Origin: Pegoplata infirma
Taxonomy: Eukaryota; Arthropoda; Insecta; Diptera; Anthomyiidae
NCBI GenBank assembly: GCA_963921195.1
Contig: OY992538.1
Location: forward strand, 58,022,852 to 58,086,851
Direction: 5' to 3'
Length of the DNA stretch: 64,000 bases
The notes beneath the pieces were generated by a model that did no database searches, was not told where the DNA came from, and saw only the letters and a list, made by a program, of their open reading frames with translations. The position numbers and the translations under genes are program-made. Positions 34,601 to 47,549 of the stretch are shown piece after piece. The stretch's first letter is position 1; every line of letters begins with the position of its first letter.

Positions 34601-37600
34601 CATTCCAACTTTGGTTTTTACGAAAAAAGAAATTGACCATGCCCACTTTGGCTAATTTTTGTTGAAAATGTTCGTCATAATTTAACAAAGGTTTTTACTG
34701 ATAGTAAAATTTCCCACGCCCACTTTTTTCTATGTATCGAAAGAACTATAAGGTATAGACCGATTTGGTTATGGTCCGCAAAAGATTTATAAGGAAAGAA
34801 AAATTGTCCACGGCTACTTTTACGCTCACTTTTCCCGATATATATATGTGTTCCTCTAACTCCCATTGGAGCATAGGCCGCCAAATGGGAGGTTTTTTCT
34901 GAAAACAAATTAATAACGCCCCCTTTACGCCTCCTATTTTCGATATATCTAAAATCGGAGAACGGCTGGATCGATTTGACTATTTTTTTTTAAATATTCG
35001 TATATACCCAGGCAGAAAAATACGAACGGGAGAGCGCTGGCAAAGTACTTTTTATGGTCGCTTGAGTGCTGGGAAAGCATCACAGTTTAGTACTCATCCA
35101 GCGTCCAAAATGATAACCACGGTAAACGGTATGCCGTTGCTATTATAAAGCGCTTTGAAAGCGCTTTAAAATCAAAAAATATGGTACTATTATAGCACTT
35201 TTGGAACAAAAAAATGGGACGTATCTAAATTGTATAAGTCCATAAGACACAACTTTTTTTTGGTGTAAAAAATTGATTGACTAATTTATTAGGATAAAAA
35301 AAAATTTCGACAAACTTTGAAATATTTTCCTGGAAAATTTTGTTTTCCGTTTTCTTTGCGTTTTGGAATAAAAAATTTATTGAAAATGCTTTTAGGAAAA
35401 ATTTTGGAAAAGTCCCTAAAAAAAGTGGTGTATTGAACCGAAAAGGGTTGTGTTCAAAAGGGATAGGCCCAGTGACATTTCATATCCAAAGTTTAAGACA
35501 CTTCCTCACGAAAGAAACAGGTGTTTTTATATAAAAGGTGTCAAAACATTGGCAAAGCGCTTGGAAAGCACTTTTTCGAATTCATACTACCTTCTACACA
35601 AAAAATTAAGTGCTTTGCCGAGCCTTTTTCTTTGGAACGGTTGGCAGTTTCTGCCTGGGTATCTAAAATTAAATTAATTATTTTTTTTAATAGATCGAAT
35701 TAGAGTAAAATAATTCGATCTATTAAAAAAAATATTTCTTAATAGATTCCGGTTAAACTTGGTAGAAATGATTTTAAATCCTTGGATTTTTTATGTTAAA
35801 TATAATTCTACACTCAAAAAATTATGTTAGTAAAATTAACTGAAAATGTCAGTTAAAATAACTACTTTGTTAGTTGTTTTGGGGTCAACTACTTTTTCAG
35901 TTAAATCAACTAACAATGTAAGTTATTTTAACTGACAAAAAAACAACTGACTTATGTAGTAAAAACTACTTACATTTGTAATCAAAACGACTAACATGTA
36001 GTAAAAATAAAATAATCAATTTAATATTTTTTTTTTTTTTTTTAAATTTTCAAAAAAAAAATTAAAGACCAAATTTTTTCAAAGTTTTTTTTTAATTTTG
36101 TGAAAAATAAAAAAACGAAAATTTATTTTTATTTTTTAATTTTTCAGAAAAAAATGAGGACAAAATTTTTTCCAAGTGTTTTTTTTTTTTTAAAAAAAAG
36201 TTGTGAAAAATAAAAAAAACGAAAATTTATTTTTATTTTTTGGAAAAAAAACTTTGGAAATTTTTCAGACTTAAAAAAAAATAAAATTAACTACTTTAAA
36301 TAACTGTTACTACATCGCAGTAATTTTTTGTTAGTTATTCAAAAAAACTACTTAAAATAACTAACAAAAATAGTTGTTTGATATTTTTCATACAAAAACA
36401 ACTGACTTTGTAGTTGAAAACAACTAACTACTGTAAAATATACAAACAACTTACATGTAGTAACTTACATAATTTTCTGAGTGTAATTAAGTTTTTAAGG
36501 AAATGTAAATGAGGAAGTGTCCCAGAAAAATTTAAAATTCGGGAAAACTATGAAGGTTTGTTTGAGATCAAGACAATAGCTTACGATAAGAACGAAGGAT
36601 ATGCGTAATTTATTTTTGTATTGTTCGTAACGATACTAAAGAGGTATTTGTACAATTCGCAAAGTCGAAGACATGGTATTTTTTTTAGTTTCTAAAATAT
36701 AATTTGAAGATGGTTATCTACCTAATCGGGTCTTTAAAACCACGCCCAAATTTTTTTCTAAGCCAAGAAATTAATTAAATATTTTTTGCAGGGCTATATA
36801 TTTGAAGCGAGACGAAATATAACTCTGATCTTATATTTGGGCCAGCAACGCGGACCGGGCCAGCTAGTTTTTAATAATTTCAAACTTTTTACAAATCCCT
36901 GAAACAAAACGGGAACGAAAGTTTTCCAACTGAATGGAATTCATGCACATTTTAGTTTTCAAACAGAAATTTTCTATTTTTTTCTTTATTGAAATTGAAT
37001 TTATAAGCACCGCAGCTGATTTCAGTGAAAAAATTATGCCAACCCATTATCCTTAATTATTATGCGTAAAACTAATTTTTATATTAATTAAAAACTTTTT
37101 CAAATTATTTTGAGCTTACTAAAAGAATTAGGTACAAAATCTAAAAAATTATAAATTTTTTTTATCCACATCTGTATCGATATACAAAAGAATATAGTTT
37201 AATAACTTACCATTCCATCTTCATCCCATCTTTCTGATTTAATTTCGTTGTTTGTTAAATTATTGCTTGTATCCATATTCGAAGTATTGTTATTATTGTT
37301 ATTTGCATTCGGTGAATCAGCATTTGTTGTATTACCACAATTTGCCGATGAAGGATTTGCTAAACGTTCAACATATTTCGACCATGATTTAACTTTATTT
37401 ACAGGCTTTTCACGTTCTGTAACATCCTCAGAATCAGTATCCAGTAGTTCAATAGTAACACGGCTATCAATTTTATACTAAAATTAAAAAAAGTAAATAA
37501 AATTAAAAATTTCATATCGAACCAGTCAGTTGTTAATTTTTCACTTACAATGTAAATCTTAAAACAATTTTCTTCATGTAGTATTTCTTCTGCTTTATGT

Positions 37601-40600
37601 TGGTATTGCATTTCTACATTAAATGTTTTATGAGCATTACGGCATAGACCACCAGCCGCGCCCTTTTTCTGTTCAAGATGAAATAGTTCAACACATTCCA
37701 GAGCCGTTTTCTCGGTAACACAATTTTGCAATTGCCTGACTGCATTCGATACCACTTTATCCAAAGTGAATGATATGTATGCATGAATGCCGAACATTTC
37801 ACGCATTTGATCTTCGAAAGCATTTGAATCCGTATTACCATCCAATACGTTCTTTAACATATCCAAAAATGTTGGGTAATAATCTTCAACCGCTACTTCA
37901 GATTTTGGTTTCAGTCTTAAGGCTTGTGCGATATTTTCACGACGATTTTGTTTGTATTTTTCTTCTTCAGCAGCTATGAGTTGAGCCCGATCATACATTG
38001 TACGTAATCGTTCACAGAGTATAGCATGTAAACGGAAGAATAAATACCAATTATTGTTGGCAAAGAATAAAGTGTAAGCTTCATCCTGAAAAAAAGAAAA
38101 CAAAATAATATTAGCGGTTTTTACTCTTGATAGAAAACAAAAAAGAATCGAAGAAATGAAGGAATAAAGGAAACAAGAATTTTTTTCACATATTTAATAA
38201 TAAAATACATGGGACTCATTTTTCTCGTTTTCTTCTGTTCCATATAGAAAATTTCTTCGGCTTGATGCTTAAGTAGGTTAAGTTATACCATTTAAATATA
38301 ATAATGGAATTCAAATTTTAGTCTTGCAAAATTGCGCAATGCCAAAATTGCAACTTTATTTGCTTGTTTCTTTGTGAATAGAAGCAATTGTATTTATATT
38401 AAAATAAATTGCGAATCTTTCTTGCAACGACGAATCATATAAAAGGAATAAGAAAAATAAAAATTTTATTAATTTTTTTTTTTAAATTGCAATATTGCAC
38501 TGTTGCAAGGGTAAAAAATTTCTGAAGTAAATACCCTGAATATATTTCAAAAAAGATCGATTGTAATTCGAATATTTAAAAATTCCTTTTGTAATTCACA
38601 GATTCTACTTGTAACTCGAAGATTTCATTTGTAATTCGAAAATTCCATTCGTAATTCTAAGATTCCAATTCGAAAAAGATTAATTGTAATTCGAACTACA
38701 CCATTTACAGACGAAATTTGAACAAAGATCAATTGTAATTCTAAGTTTCCATTTGTAATTCCAAGATTCCATTTATAATTCAAAAATTCCACTTGTATTG
38801 AAATTATAACATTCACTTCTGTTTTAGTCTATATATTATTGTTATTAATATTAACAAACACACCCTGTAGTTTCTTTTCTTAAACATTAGTTGTATATTT
38901 TGTAACTACTAATAATTTTGTACTTTAATAAAGTGAATTTACTAGAAATATAACACGTTCCTTCGGCCATTATACTTTCTTTAATTCAAAAGGTTATGGG
39001 CCTTAACTAAAGATAAATAAAAATTTAATTGAATAAGGATATAAAGTCAATTAAATAAAACTAAAGACATTTAAAGAAAGATAAAGTCAACTAAAGAAAA
39101 GGAAATTATTTTTTTGGTTATAAAGTAAATTTTTTTTTGTATTGAACAAAATGGCGGACACAAAACCAAAATTTACAAAGTTAACCAATGATAATTACGC
39201 AAATTGGAAATTTAAAATGGAACTACTGTTGCGCAAACAGAATTTGTGGAAGCTGGTCATTGAAGGCACACGACCTACACCAATATTTGATAATGGTGTA
39301 CTGAAGAATAAACCACAACTGGATGAATGGGATAATAAAGATGATGAAGCCAGGGGTACGATAGGGTTACTGGTAATGGACGATCAACTGTGTCACATTC
39401 GCAATTCGAAGACTGCTAAGGAGACATGGGATCAACTTAAAAGTTACCACGAAAGAAACACATTGGCAAATAAAGTTTTTTTGATGAGGAGCATTTGCAG
39501 CTTAAAATTAGAAGATGGCGGCGATGCAGTGGCTCACATAAATACGATGAACGATCTATTTACGAAACTACGAGATGTTGGTGAGGAAGCGTTGTCCGAC
39601 AAATGGAGTGCAGCCATGCTTTTGAGTAGTTTGCCCGAATGTTACGATACGTTAATTACAGCTTTGGAGTCTCGTAAAGAAGAGGAAATAAATTTTGCTT
39701 TGGTTCAACAGAGAATTATCGCTGAATACGAAAGACGTTTGCACACTGGTGGTAATGGTGGTAATGATGCTGTGTTAAAAGCTGTTGCTAGGCCTGGTAG
39801 TGTTTGCTATTTTTGTAAAAAGCCTGGACATCAAAAGAAAAATTGTTTAAAATATAAAAATTGGAAACAAAAACAAGTTCCAGCAAATAATTTTAACAAA
39901 GTCAATTCTGTGGAGGAAAAACACAATTCAGATTTTCTTTTTAAATTTGGTAAAAATAATAAGTTTTGTTGGCTGGTTGATTCAGGTGCAACTCGTCATG
40001 CTGTAAATGATAGTAAATTTTTTCAGAAATTGGATGAATCGTATAAAAGTTCAATTGAATTAGCTAATGGAGAAACAGTTTCTATTGAAGGTATTGGTTC
40101 AGGTGAGTTGATGCTATGTGATCTAAATGGTAATCAACATAAATTTTTGGCAAAAGAGGTTTTATATGCTCCTAGATTAGTGGGAAATATTCTTTCAGTT
40201 CGGCAATTAACAAAAGTTGGTTTTGATATATCATTCAAGAAAAATCTTTGTCATATAAATTTTAACAACAACAACGTTGGCGTAGCTGATATTGATGGGG
40301 AAATGTATATTTTACGTCAATATGATAATGTTAATGCTTTATATCAACATAATGAAAATTGTATTCATCAGTGGCATCGTAAGCTAGGGCATCGTGATCC
40401 AGAAGCTATAAGGAAGATGTTTTCAGAAAATTTAGCCGAAGATTTTAAAATTGTTGAATGCGGTATAAAGGAAATATGTGAGACGTGCACTAAAGGGAAA
40501 TTGACAAGAATGCCATTTCCAAAACAATCATTACATAAATCGACGGAAACATTGCAGTTAATTCACACAGATGTCTGTGGCCCGATGCAAACTACTACTC

Positions 40601-43600
40601 CTTCAGGTAAAAGGTATGTTGTAACTTTTATTGATGATTATTCAAGTTTTACAATTATTCGATTATTATCACGAAAATCAGAGGTGGAACAAGCGTTTAA
40701 AGATTTTGTTATATTTTGCCGTACAAGTTTTGGTCGTGTTCCTAAAGTAATTCGTTCTGATAGAGGTGGGGAATACACTGGAAAGAATTTTATTTCTTAT
40801 TTACAGTCTGAAGGTATTCAAATTCAATTGACAGCCCCTTATAGTCCTCAACAAAATGGTAAAGCGGAACGAAAAAATAGGACTCTAATTGAAATGTCTA
40901 GATGTTTACTTATAGATGCAAGTTTACCATACACATTTTGGGGGGAAGCTGTATCAACTGCAAATTATATTCAGAATAGAGTTTTTACGAGATCTACTAA
41001 TACAACCCCATATGAACTATGGTATGGTTCAAAGCCAAGTTTAAGCCAATTTCATATTTTTGGATCAAAATGTTTTGTACATGTTCCATCTGAAAAGAGA
41101 CGTAAATTAGACAATAAAGCAATTGAAATGATTTTTCTGGGTTATGATAATAATTCAAAAGCTTTTCGGTTTTACAATCCGGTTACCAAAAGAGTAGTCA
41201 TTAGTCGTGATGTTCGTTTTACAGATTTTACAACAAATAATGTTGATAAAGAAGTTTCTATTGAGTTTCATAGAAACGATGATCGTAAAAATATGCCATT
41301 ATTGATTGAGGAGGAGAAAATTGAATTACCTTTAATTGAGAATAAAGCAATCAATAATGATTCGGATGATAGTAATGAACACACAGATAACGATGAACAA
41401 AATGATTCTGAAGAACATTTAGAAATACAGACACCTACTATAAGGGTTTCCAATCGTGAAAATAAAGGTAAAGAGCCAAAACGATTAATTGATGAAGTGT
41501 GGTCAATACAAGAACTTCAAGAACCCAAAACATATCAGCAAGCTCTTGAGAGTGAGGAAAAGGTGCAGTGGTTAGCTGCGATGCAGGATGAAATGGAGTC
41601 TTTGAAAAAGAATCAGACTTGGGAACTCGTAGAGCTGCCTGAAGATAAATCAGCAATTGGAAGTAAATGGGTTTACAAAATAAAACGTAATTCTGATGGT
41701 GATGTAAGTCGTTTCAAAGCTCGTCTCGTGGCTCAAGGTTTTTCACAAAAGTATGGAATCGACTATGATGAGGTTTTTGCCCCAGTGGTGTCTCACACAA
41801 CATTTAGAATTTTATTATCGATTGCAGGAAAGAAAAATATGATTGTAAATCACATTGATGCTAAAACAGCGTTTTTAAATGGTAAATTATCCGAAACAAT
41901 TTTTATGAAACAACCCCAAGGTTTTCAAGAGGGAAACGGTGAACTGGTATGTTTATTAAAGAAAAGCATATATGGTTTGAAACAGGCCGCAAGATCATGG
42001 AATCATACATTAAATGAAATTCTTATAAAATCAAAATTTACACAAAGTCTTAATGACCCTTGTTTGTATTATGGTAACATTTATGGTAAAATATGTTACA
42101 TTATCGTTTATGTTGATGACCTTATATTAGCCTGTTCTACAGAAAAACAAATAAGGTACATTGAAAGCACATTATCAAACAACTTCGCTATAGAAAACTT
42201 AGGCGAATTAAAGCATTATTTAGGAATCGAAATATCAAAAGATGAATATGGTAATTTTCAACTTTGTCAATCCAATTACATCAATAAAACTGTTCAGGAA
42301 TTTGGAATGCAAGAGGCAAAATCAACCAGAACTCCTATGGATTTATGTTATGGAAAAGGAGGAGATACTACTCTTCTTGAAAATAATAATAAATATCGTA
42401 AATTAATTGGGCATCTTTTGTATATTTCAGTTAATACTAGACCTGATATTTCAGCACCTGTAAGCATTTTGGCACAAAAGGTTTCACAACCTACAAATGA
42501 AGACTGGATGCAATGTAAACGTATTTTAAAATATTTAAAATCAACATCAAATTTAAAATTAAATTTAAGCAACAAAAACGAAAAACAACAACTGACTGGT
42601 TTTGCTGACGCAAATTGGGCTGAAGAAAGAATCGAAAGAAAATCCAATAGTGGTCGAATATTTTTCTACAATGGTGGTACAATTTCGTGGTCCTGTCAAA
42701 AGCAAACACTCGTGGCATCTTCAACATGTGAAGCAGAATACGTATCATTATCAGAAGCTGCAAAGGAAGCAAAATGGTTAAGGCAACTTTTAGAAGATTT
42801 TCAACAAATAGTTAATGAACCAACCCAAATCTTCAATGACAACCAAAGCTGCCTACGTCTTTTAAGTGATGATAAATTCTCTTTTAAAACAAAACATATG
42901 GATACCAAATACAAGATGACAAAAGATCTGGTGAAGAAAGGTATCATAACGTCAAGCTACTGTCCCACAGAAGAGATGATAGCTGACATTTTAACAAAGC
43001 CGTTATCGCCAAATAAGCATAATTATTTTTGTAATAAATGCAATTTGAAGTGAATGAGGAGGAGTATTGAAATTATAACATTCACTTCTGTTTTAGTCTA
43101 TATATTATTGTTATTAATATTAACAAACACACCCTGTAGTTTCTTTTCTTAAACATTAGTTGTATATTTTGTAACTACTAATAATTTTGTACTTTAATAA
43201 AGTGAATTTACTAGAAATATAACACGTTCCTTCGGCCATTATACTTTCTTTAATTCAAAAACTTGTAATTCGAAGATTCTACTTGAATTTTAAAGATTCT
43301 ATTTGTTATTCAAAATTTTCATTTGTAATTCTAAGATTTCAATTGTAATTTGAAAAAATTGGGGGGTTTGGTGGGAGACGTTGGGGGACACCTTCCTCTC
43401 TTGCGATAGTTTTTCTAAAATGGATTAATTATGATTATTGTAATTAATTAATCCAATTAATCATTATTAAAATATTAAAAAGTTTGTATCCGTTGGGTCC
43501 ACATCCAGGATTTTTAACTTCTTTTGACACAAAAATGTTGCATTTGCATAACAAAAGTACAAAAAACCTAAAAAAATGCGGGTTTTCTGAGGTGGGTTTT

Positions 43601-46600
43601 GTTCTTAAGGGGGTACTTTGTCCCCCTTGGTCAGATTTTGCCCATTTCCGAACTTAACCAGCCTATGACCATAAGATATATACTTGCCAAACTTCGGAAG
43701 TCTAGCTCTTTTATTTTGGACTGTGTCGTGTCCTCTGCAGACGGACATCGCTATAACATAATTACTTCTCAGAAATAATTAATAAGGACTCAACCCGAAA
43801 TAAATAAAAACTTCAGTTATCGCTAGAATGTCTTAGAATTGATCACTGATCAATAATATGTATAATTTATGGGGTCCTAGACCGATATTTCGATGCGTTA
43901 CACACGGAATGATACCCTCCAATACTGTGGTTGGAGGGTATAAAAATATCAATTGTAATTCGATAAAGATCTATTGACCTTGCCGAATTACAAGGGGGAA
44001 TCTTTGAAGTACAATTGTTGTTTTTCGAATAGCAATTGGAGTTTCGCAATACAATAGATCTCTTACGAGTTACAATTGAAGGGCTTACTGCAAGAACTTG
44101 ATAAGCAACATTTTATTTTTTCGTGTTTTTCACCTTCAGCTGAAGTTCCATTGACAGATTTTTGGCAGAAGCTTTGCTTTAGCCCTTCGTACAAGTATAT
44201 TGAGAATTAAAGTTCTGCAAAAGTTCAATTTTCTACATTATTTTAAAAGTTTTAAGGCAAAAAGCACCATAAAACGAAATGTTGCTTATCGAGTTTTTGC
44301 AATAAGCCCTTCAATTGATCTTTTTCGAATTACAATTGATCGTTTTCGAATTACAATTGATATTTTTGGAATTACAATTCATCTTTTTCGAATTTAATTG
44401 ATATTTTTCAAATTTAATTGATACTTTTTGGGCCTCTGTTCTGTTTTTTACAACTTTTCAATTCACATGAAAATTTCCGAATCACATCAATCAAGTTTAG
44501 TGTTTTGTTGATTACGTTTTCATTTAAAGTTAAAATTGAATAATTAAAATTTAAAAAATTATAAGGAAAAAAGTGCATTCGTTTTACTTTCACCAAATTT
44601 TATTTATGTGAAACAAAACGAAGAACACAAAAAAAATTCGGAAATTTTAATTTTCAAATTTTTTATGTGAATTACTTTTTTTGGAACAGCGCCTTGAATT
44701 ACAATTGATATTTTTCGAATTAAAATTGATCTTTGTTGAATTAGTATTGGAATCTTCGAATTACCAATGAATTTTAGAAATACAAATGGAATCTTCGATT
44801 ATGACTTCGATTTAAAGGCCGAAGCCAGCGCTGAATATTCGAACGACATTTTTTGTCATTGAAAAATTTAGAAAACTACGCAAATGCTTAAATTTTGAAT
44901 AGCATTTTGGAAATTTTTTGACAAATTTCATATGATAATGTCTCGAAAACCGGTCGACCGATTTAAATTTTTTTTGAGTATTTAATATGTCTATTTCTTG
45001 TTATAAAAGTGCTTTCAAGGCGCTTTTTTAAAAATTTATTGCAGGGTTTTTCTTAAGGAAAATTCTGAGATTGTTTTTTTTTATAAAAAAAAACTTCCTT
45101 AATTCTGAGTGTTGAGTTGTCAGATTTTTGTCATTGAAAAATTTAGAAAACTACGCAAATGCTTAAATTTTGAATAGCATTTTGGAAATTTTTTTACAAA
45201 TTTCATATGATAATGTCTCGAAAACCGGTCGACCGATTTAAATTTTTTTGAGTATTTAATATGTCTATTTCTTGTTATAAAAGTGCTTTCAAGGCGCTTT
45301 TTAAAAAATTTATTGCAGGGTTTTTCTTAAGGAAAATTCTGAGATTGTTTTTTTTATAAAAAAAAACTTCCTTAATTCTGAGTGTTGAGTTGTCAGATTC
45401 TATTACAGAAAAATTTTCTCAGATATTGCATTTTTTTAAATATGAATAATCCCCCTACAATTTGAATTAACTTAAATAACCTTTGATTTAAAAAAAAAAC
45501 AATATTTTTCATTTTAAACTTACCAAATGTTTACTTATTGCATGTGGTGGTATTGGTATGTCCGAGTATGTCATTTCTTCATCTTCTTGCTTAATTTCTG
45601 TTTTAATACCATCTACAGGAGCCGATGAAGGCGTATTAGTACTACTAGTAGACGACGACGTTATATTTGTCGTTGAGGATGATGAAGATGTGGTAATAGC
45701 TGTGGTAGTATTAACACTAGAACCAGTTGTTAAAGAATTGCTTACATTAGCAGTTGTTACAATTGGTGATTCAGAAATGGCCGCTGCTGCTGTTTGATCA
45801 CATTTTATTAAATTTGTATTTGCATTTGAATCTGTACTAGATACAGCACTACTAGAAACTTTTGTATCACTCGCAGATGTAGACGATGACGACAAGGAAG
45901 GAGCAATTGTTGTTAAAGTTGTATTTGTAGCTGTTATTGTTGTAACTGTTGAAGAAGATGCTAAATCTTTAGAAGTCTCAGCATTTTTATTATTGCTAGA
46001 TTCTTGTTTATTGTCACTTGTTGTTAAGGATGCAGTAGATGATAACAATGACGCTGTTGTAGTTGTTGTTGTGGCGATTGAGGCGGAAGTAGATGATGTT
46101 GTCAGAGTTTCTGTTGTTGTATGATTAATAACAGATGTATTAGTTGTTGCTGTAATATCTTTTGAATCTGTAGTCTCAGATTCCGTTTTGATGGCTGATG
46201 CTGTTGTTGCTGACATTGACGCGGTGGTCATAGTCGCAGACAACGACGTTGTTGCCAATGTTGAAGTTGTGGAAATGGTAGATTTAATTTTATCCTGTTT
46301 ACATGGTGTCGAATCTACATCCATTTTTTCATTGTCATCTATTAAAAATGGGAATACTTCAGAGTATAAAATAAAGGCCAAATAAAGGTCATAGGAGAAG
46401 AGGAATAGGTGAAAGGAAGAATTTCACATTTGAAGGATAAAACATGCAAATGGTTATACAAATTAAAAAGAAAAGGAAAATAATTTACATTTAGTGATTT
46501 TTGTCAGCATGCATTTTTTTTATTTTGGTTCATTAAACATTCATTAAACAAAAAAAAAATAAAAAACACATTTTAAAAATAAAATTTGAAACAAAAACAA

Positions 46601-47515
46601 GATACAGCAGGGTTTTTATGAATTAAATAAAAAAAACAAAATTTAAATGACTATCAAATATTAAAAATAGTTTTTCTAATTTTAATCAAAATTAAGTTTA
46701 AAACCACCACGAAATCAATATTTTTTAGAAGCTAAACTTGAACTCTATTCTCTCAAAAAAGTCGGATAAAAAATTATTTTAAAAAATTATATGTAGATAA
46801 TTTATAAAGCTTTAATTTAAGCTTAATTGTGTCCAGGTTGAGTAAATAATAAATGAGCTACGAGGGTCGATCTGGAAAATGAAATTATTTATAGACATTT
46901 TTCACAACATTTTTTAAAAATATTTCTAAGTCGATTTTTTCTCCATACTTAAAAAATTTAAAAAAATGTCCAATACTTTTTATTCAGTGTAATTTTTCCA
47001 ACAGCTCTTCCCCCCTAATTTTCACACCCTAAATATGAATTTGGGCCGCTAAAAAAAATAAGTGTCCCTTTATTTTACGTGCTCTACAAAATAAAACCAA
47101 TTCCATAAAAATAGGCAGTTAACACCAGGGAGAGCTACCTTGTTAGCCGTATGAAATAGTTAATTAATTAACACGAATGACAGATATATCTAAACCGTGA
47201 TAATTAATAAAATAATAATTGAATAGAGTTGCCTGATTGTAAAATTTAGAGTTCCTGATTGTCAAATCTTTAAATATTGACATACTTCAAAATTACGGCG
47301 TCTTTATTTACAGGCCCCTGTAGGCTAGTTGGTAGCGTGCTAGCCTATGAAACAGGGGGTCGTGGGTTCGATTCCCACCAAAGCCCTTGGTCGATTTCGC
47401 TACAACGAGACGACGGTCATTGTTACCAGTTCTCGGTTAGGTTAAAATTATTTAAAATGAGTTGTAAATAAAAATTGGAAAAATAAATAAAAACTGATCA
47501 TTGGATCAAAATTAT

Positions 47516-47549
<34 letters not shown>

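Larger units (their letters stand above)
34260..36868. mobile_element. Possible Helitron-like element with internal repeats, interrupted
   Basis: From 34290 to 34990 a ~120-bp block containing GACCACGCCCACTTTTACGC and ATCTAAAATCGGAAAACGGC is repeated about five times with divergence. After two MITE insertions the same sequence type resumes near 36690 (AAACCACGCCC) and ends GGACCGGGCCAGCTAGT at 36868. A GC-rich tail finishing CTAGT is what Helitron 3' ends look like. The 5' end is not defined and no Rep/helicase frame is present. Confidence 0.35.
38796..43260 (+). mobile_element. Copia-type LTR retrotransposon, apparently full-length
   Basis: A 4465-bp element with 196-bp LTRs at 38796-38991 and 43065-43260 that I read as identical. 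A primer-binding site follows the left LTR, a polypurine tract precedes the right one, and one long frame lies between. Flanking ACTTG (38791-38795, 43261-43265) is a 5-bp target duplication; removing the element restores a normal unit of the surrounding minisatellite. It lies in Sin3A intron 7, antisense to the gene. Identical LTRs and an open frame argue for recent insertion and possibly for activity. Confidence 0.93.

Noticed and set aside
39142..39150. Copia frame starting at 39142
   Set aside because: The codon there is TTG. The ATG at 39151 is in good context and is the likely start.
41268..42772. Minus-strand frames within the copia polyprotein
   Set aside because: Antisense shadows of the gag-pol frame.
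45558..46385. Plus-strand frames opposite Sin3A exon 7
   Set aside because: Shadows of the Ser/Thr-rich exon; no independent start context or motif.
47313..47385. A functional tRNA gene
   Set aside because: The tRNA-like head continues into a conserved body and A-rich tail, and the body recurs at 61665 with a truncated head, so it is a SINE.
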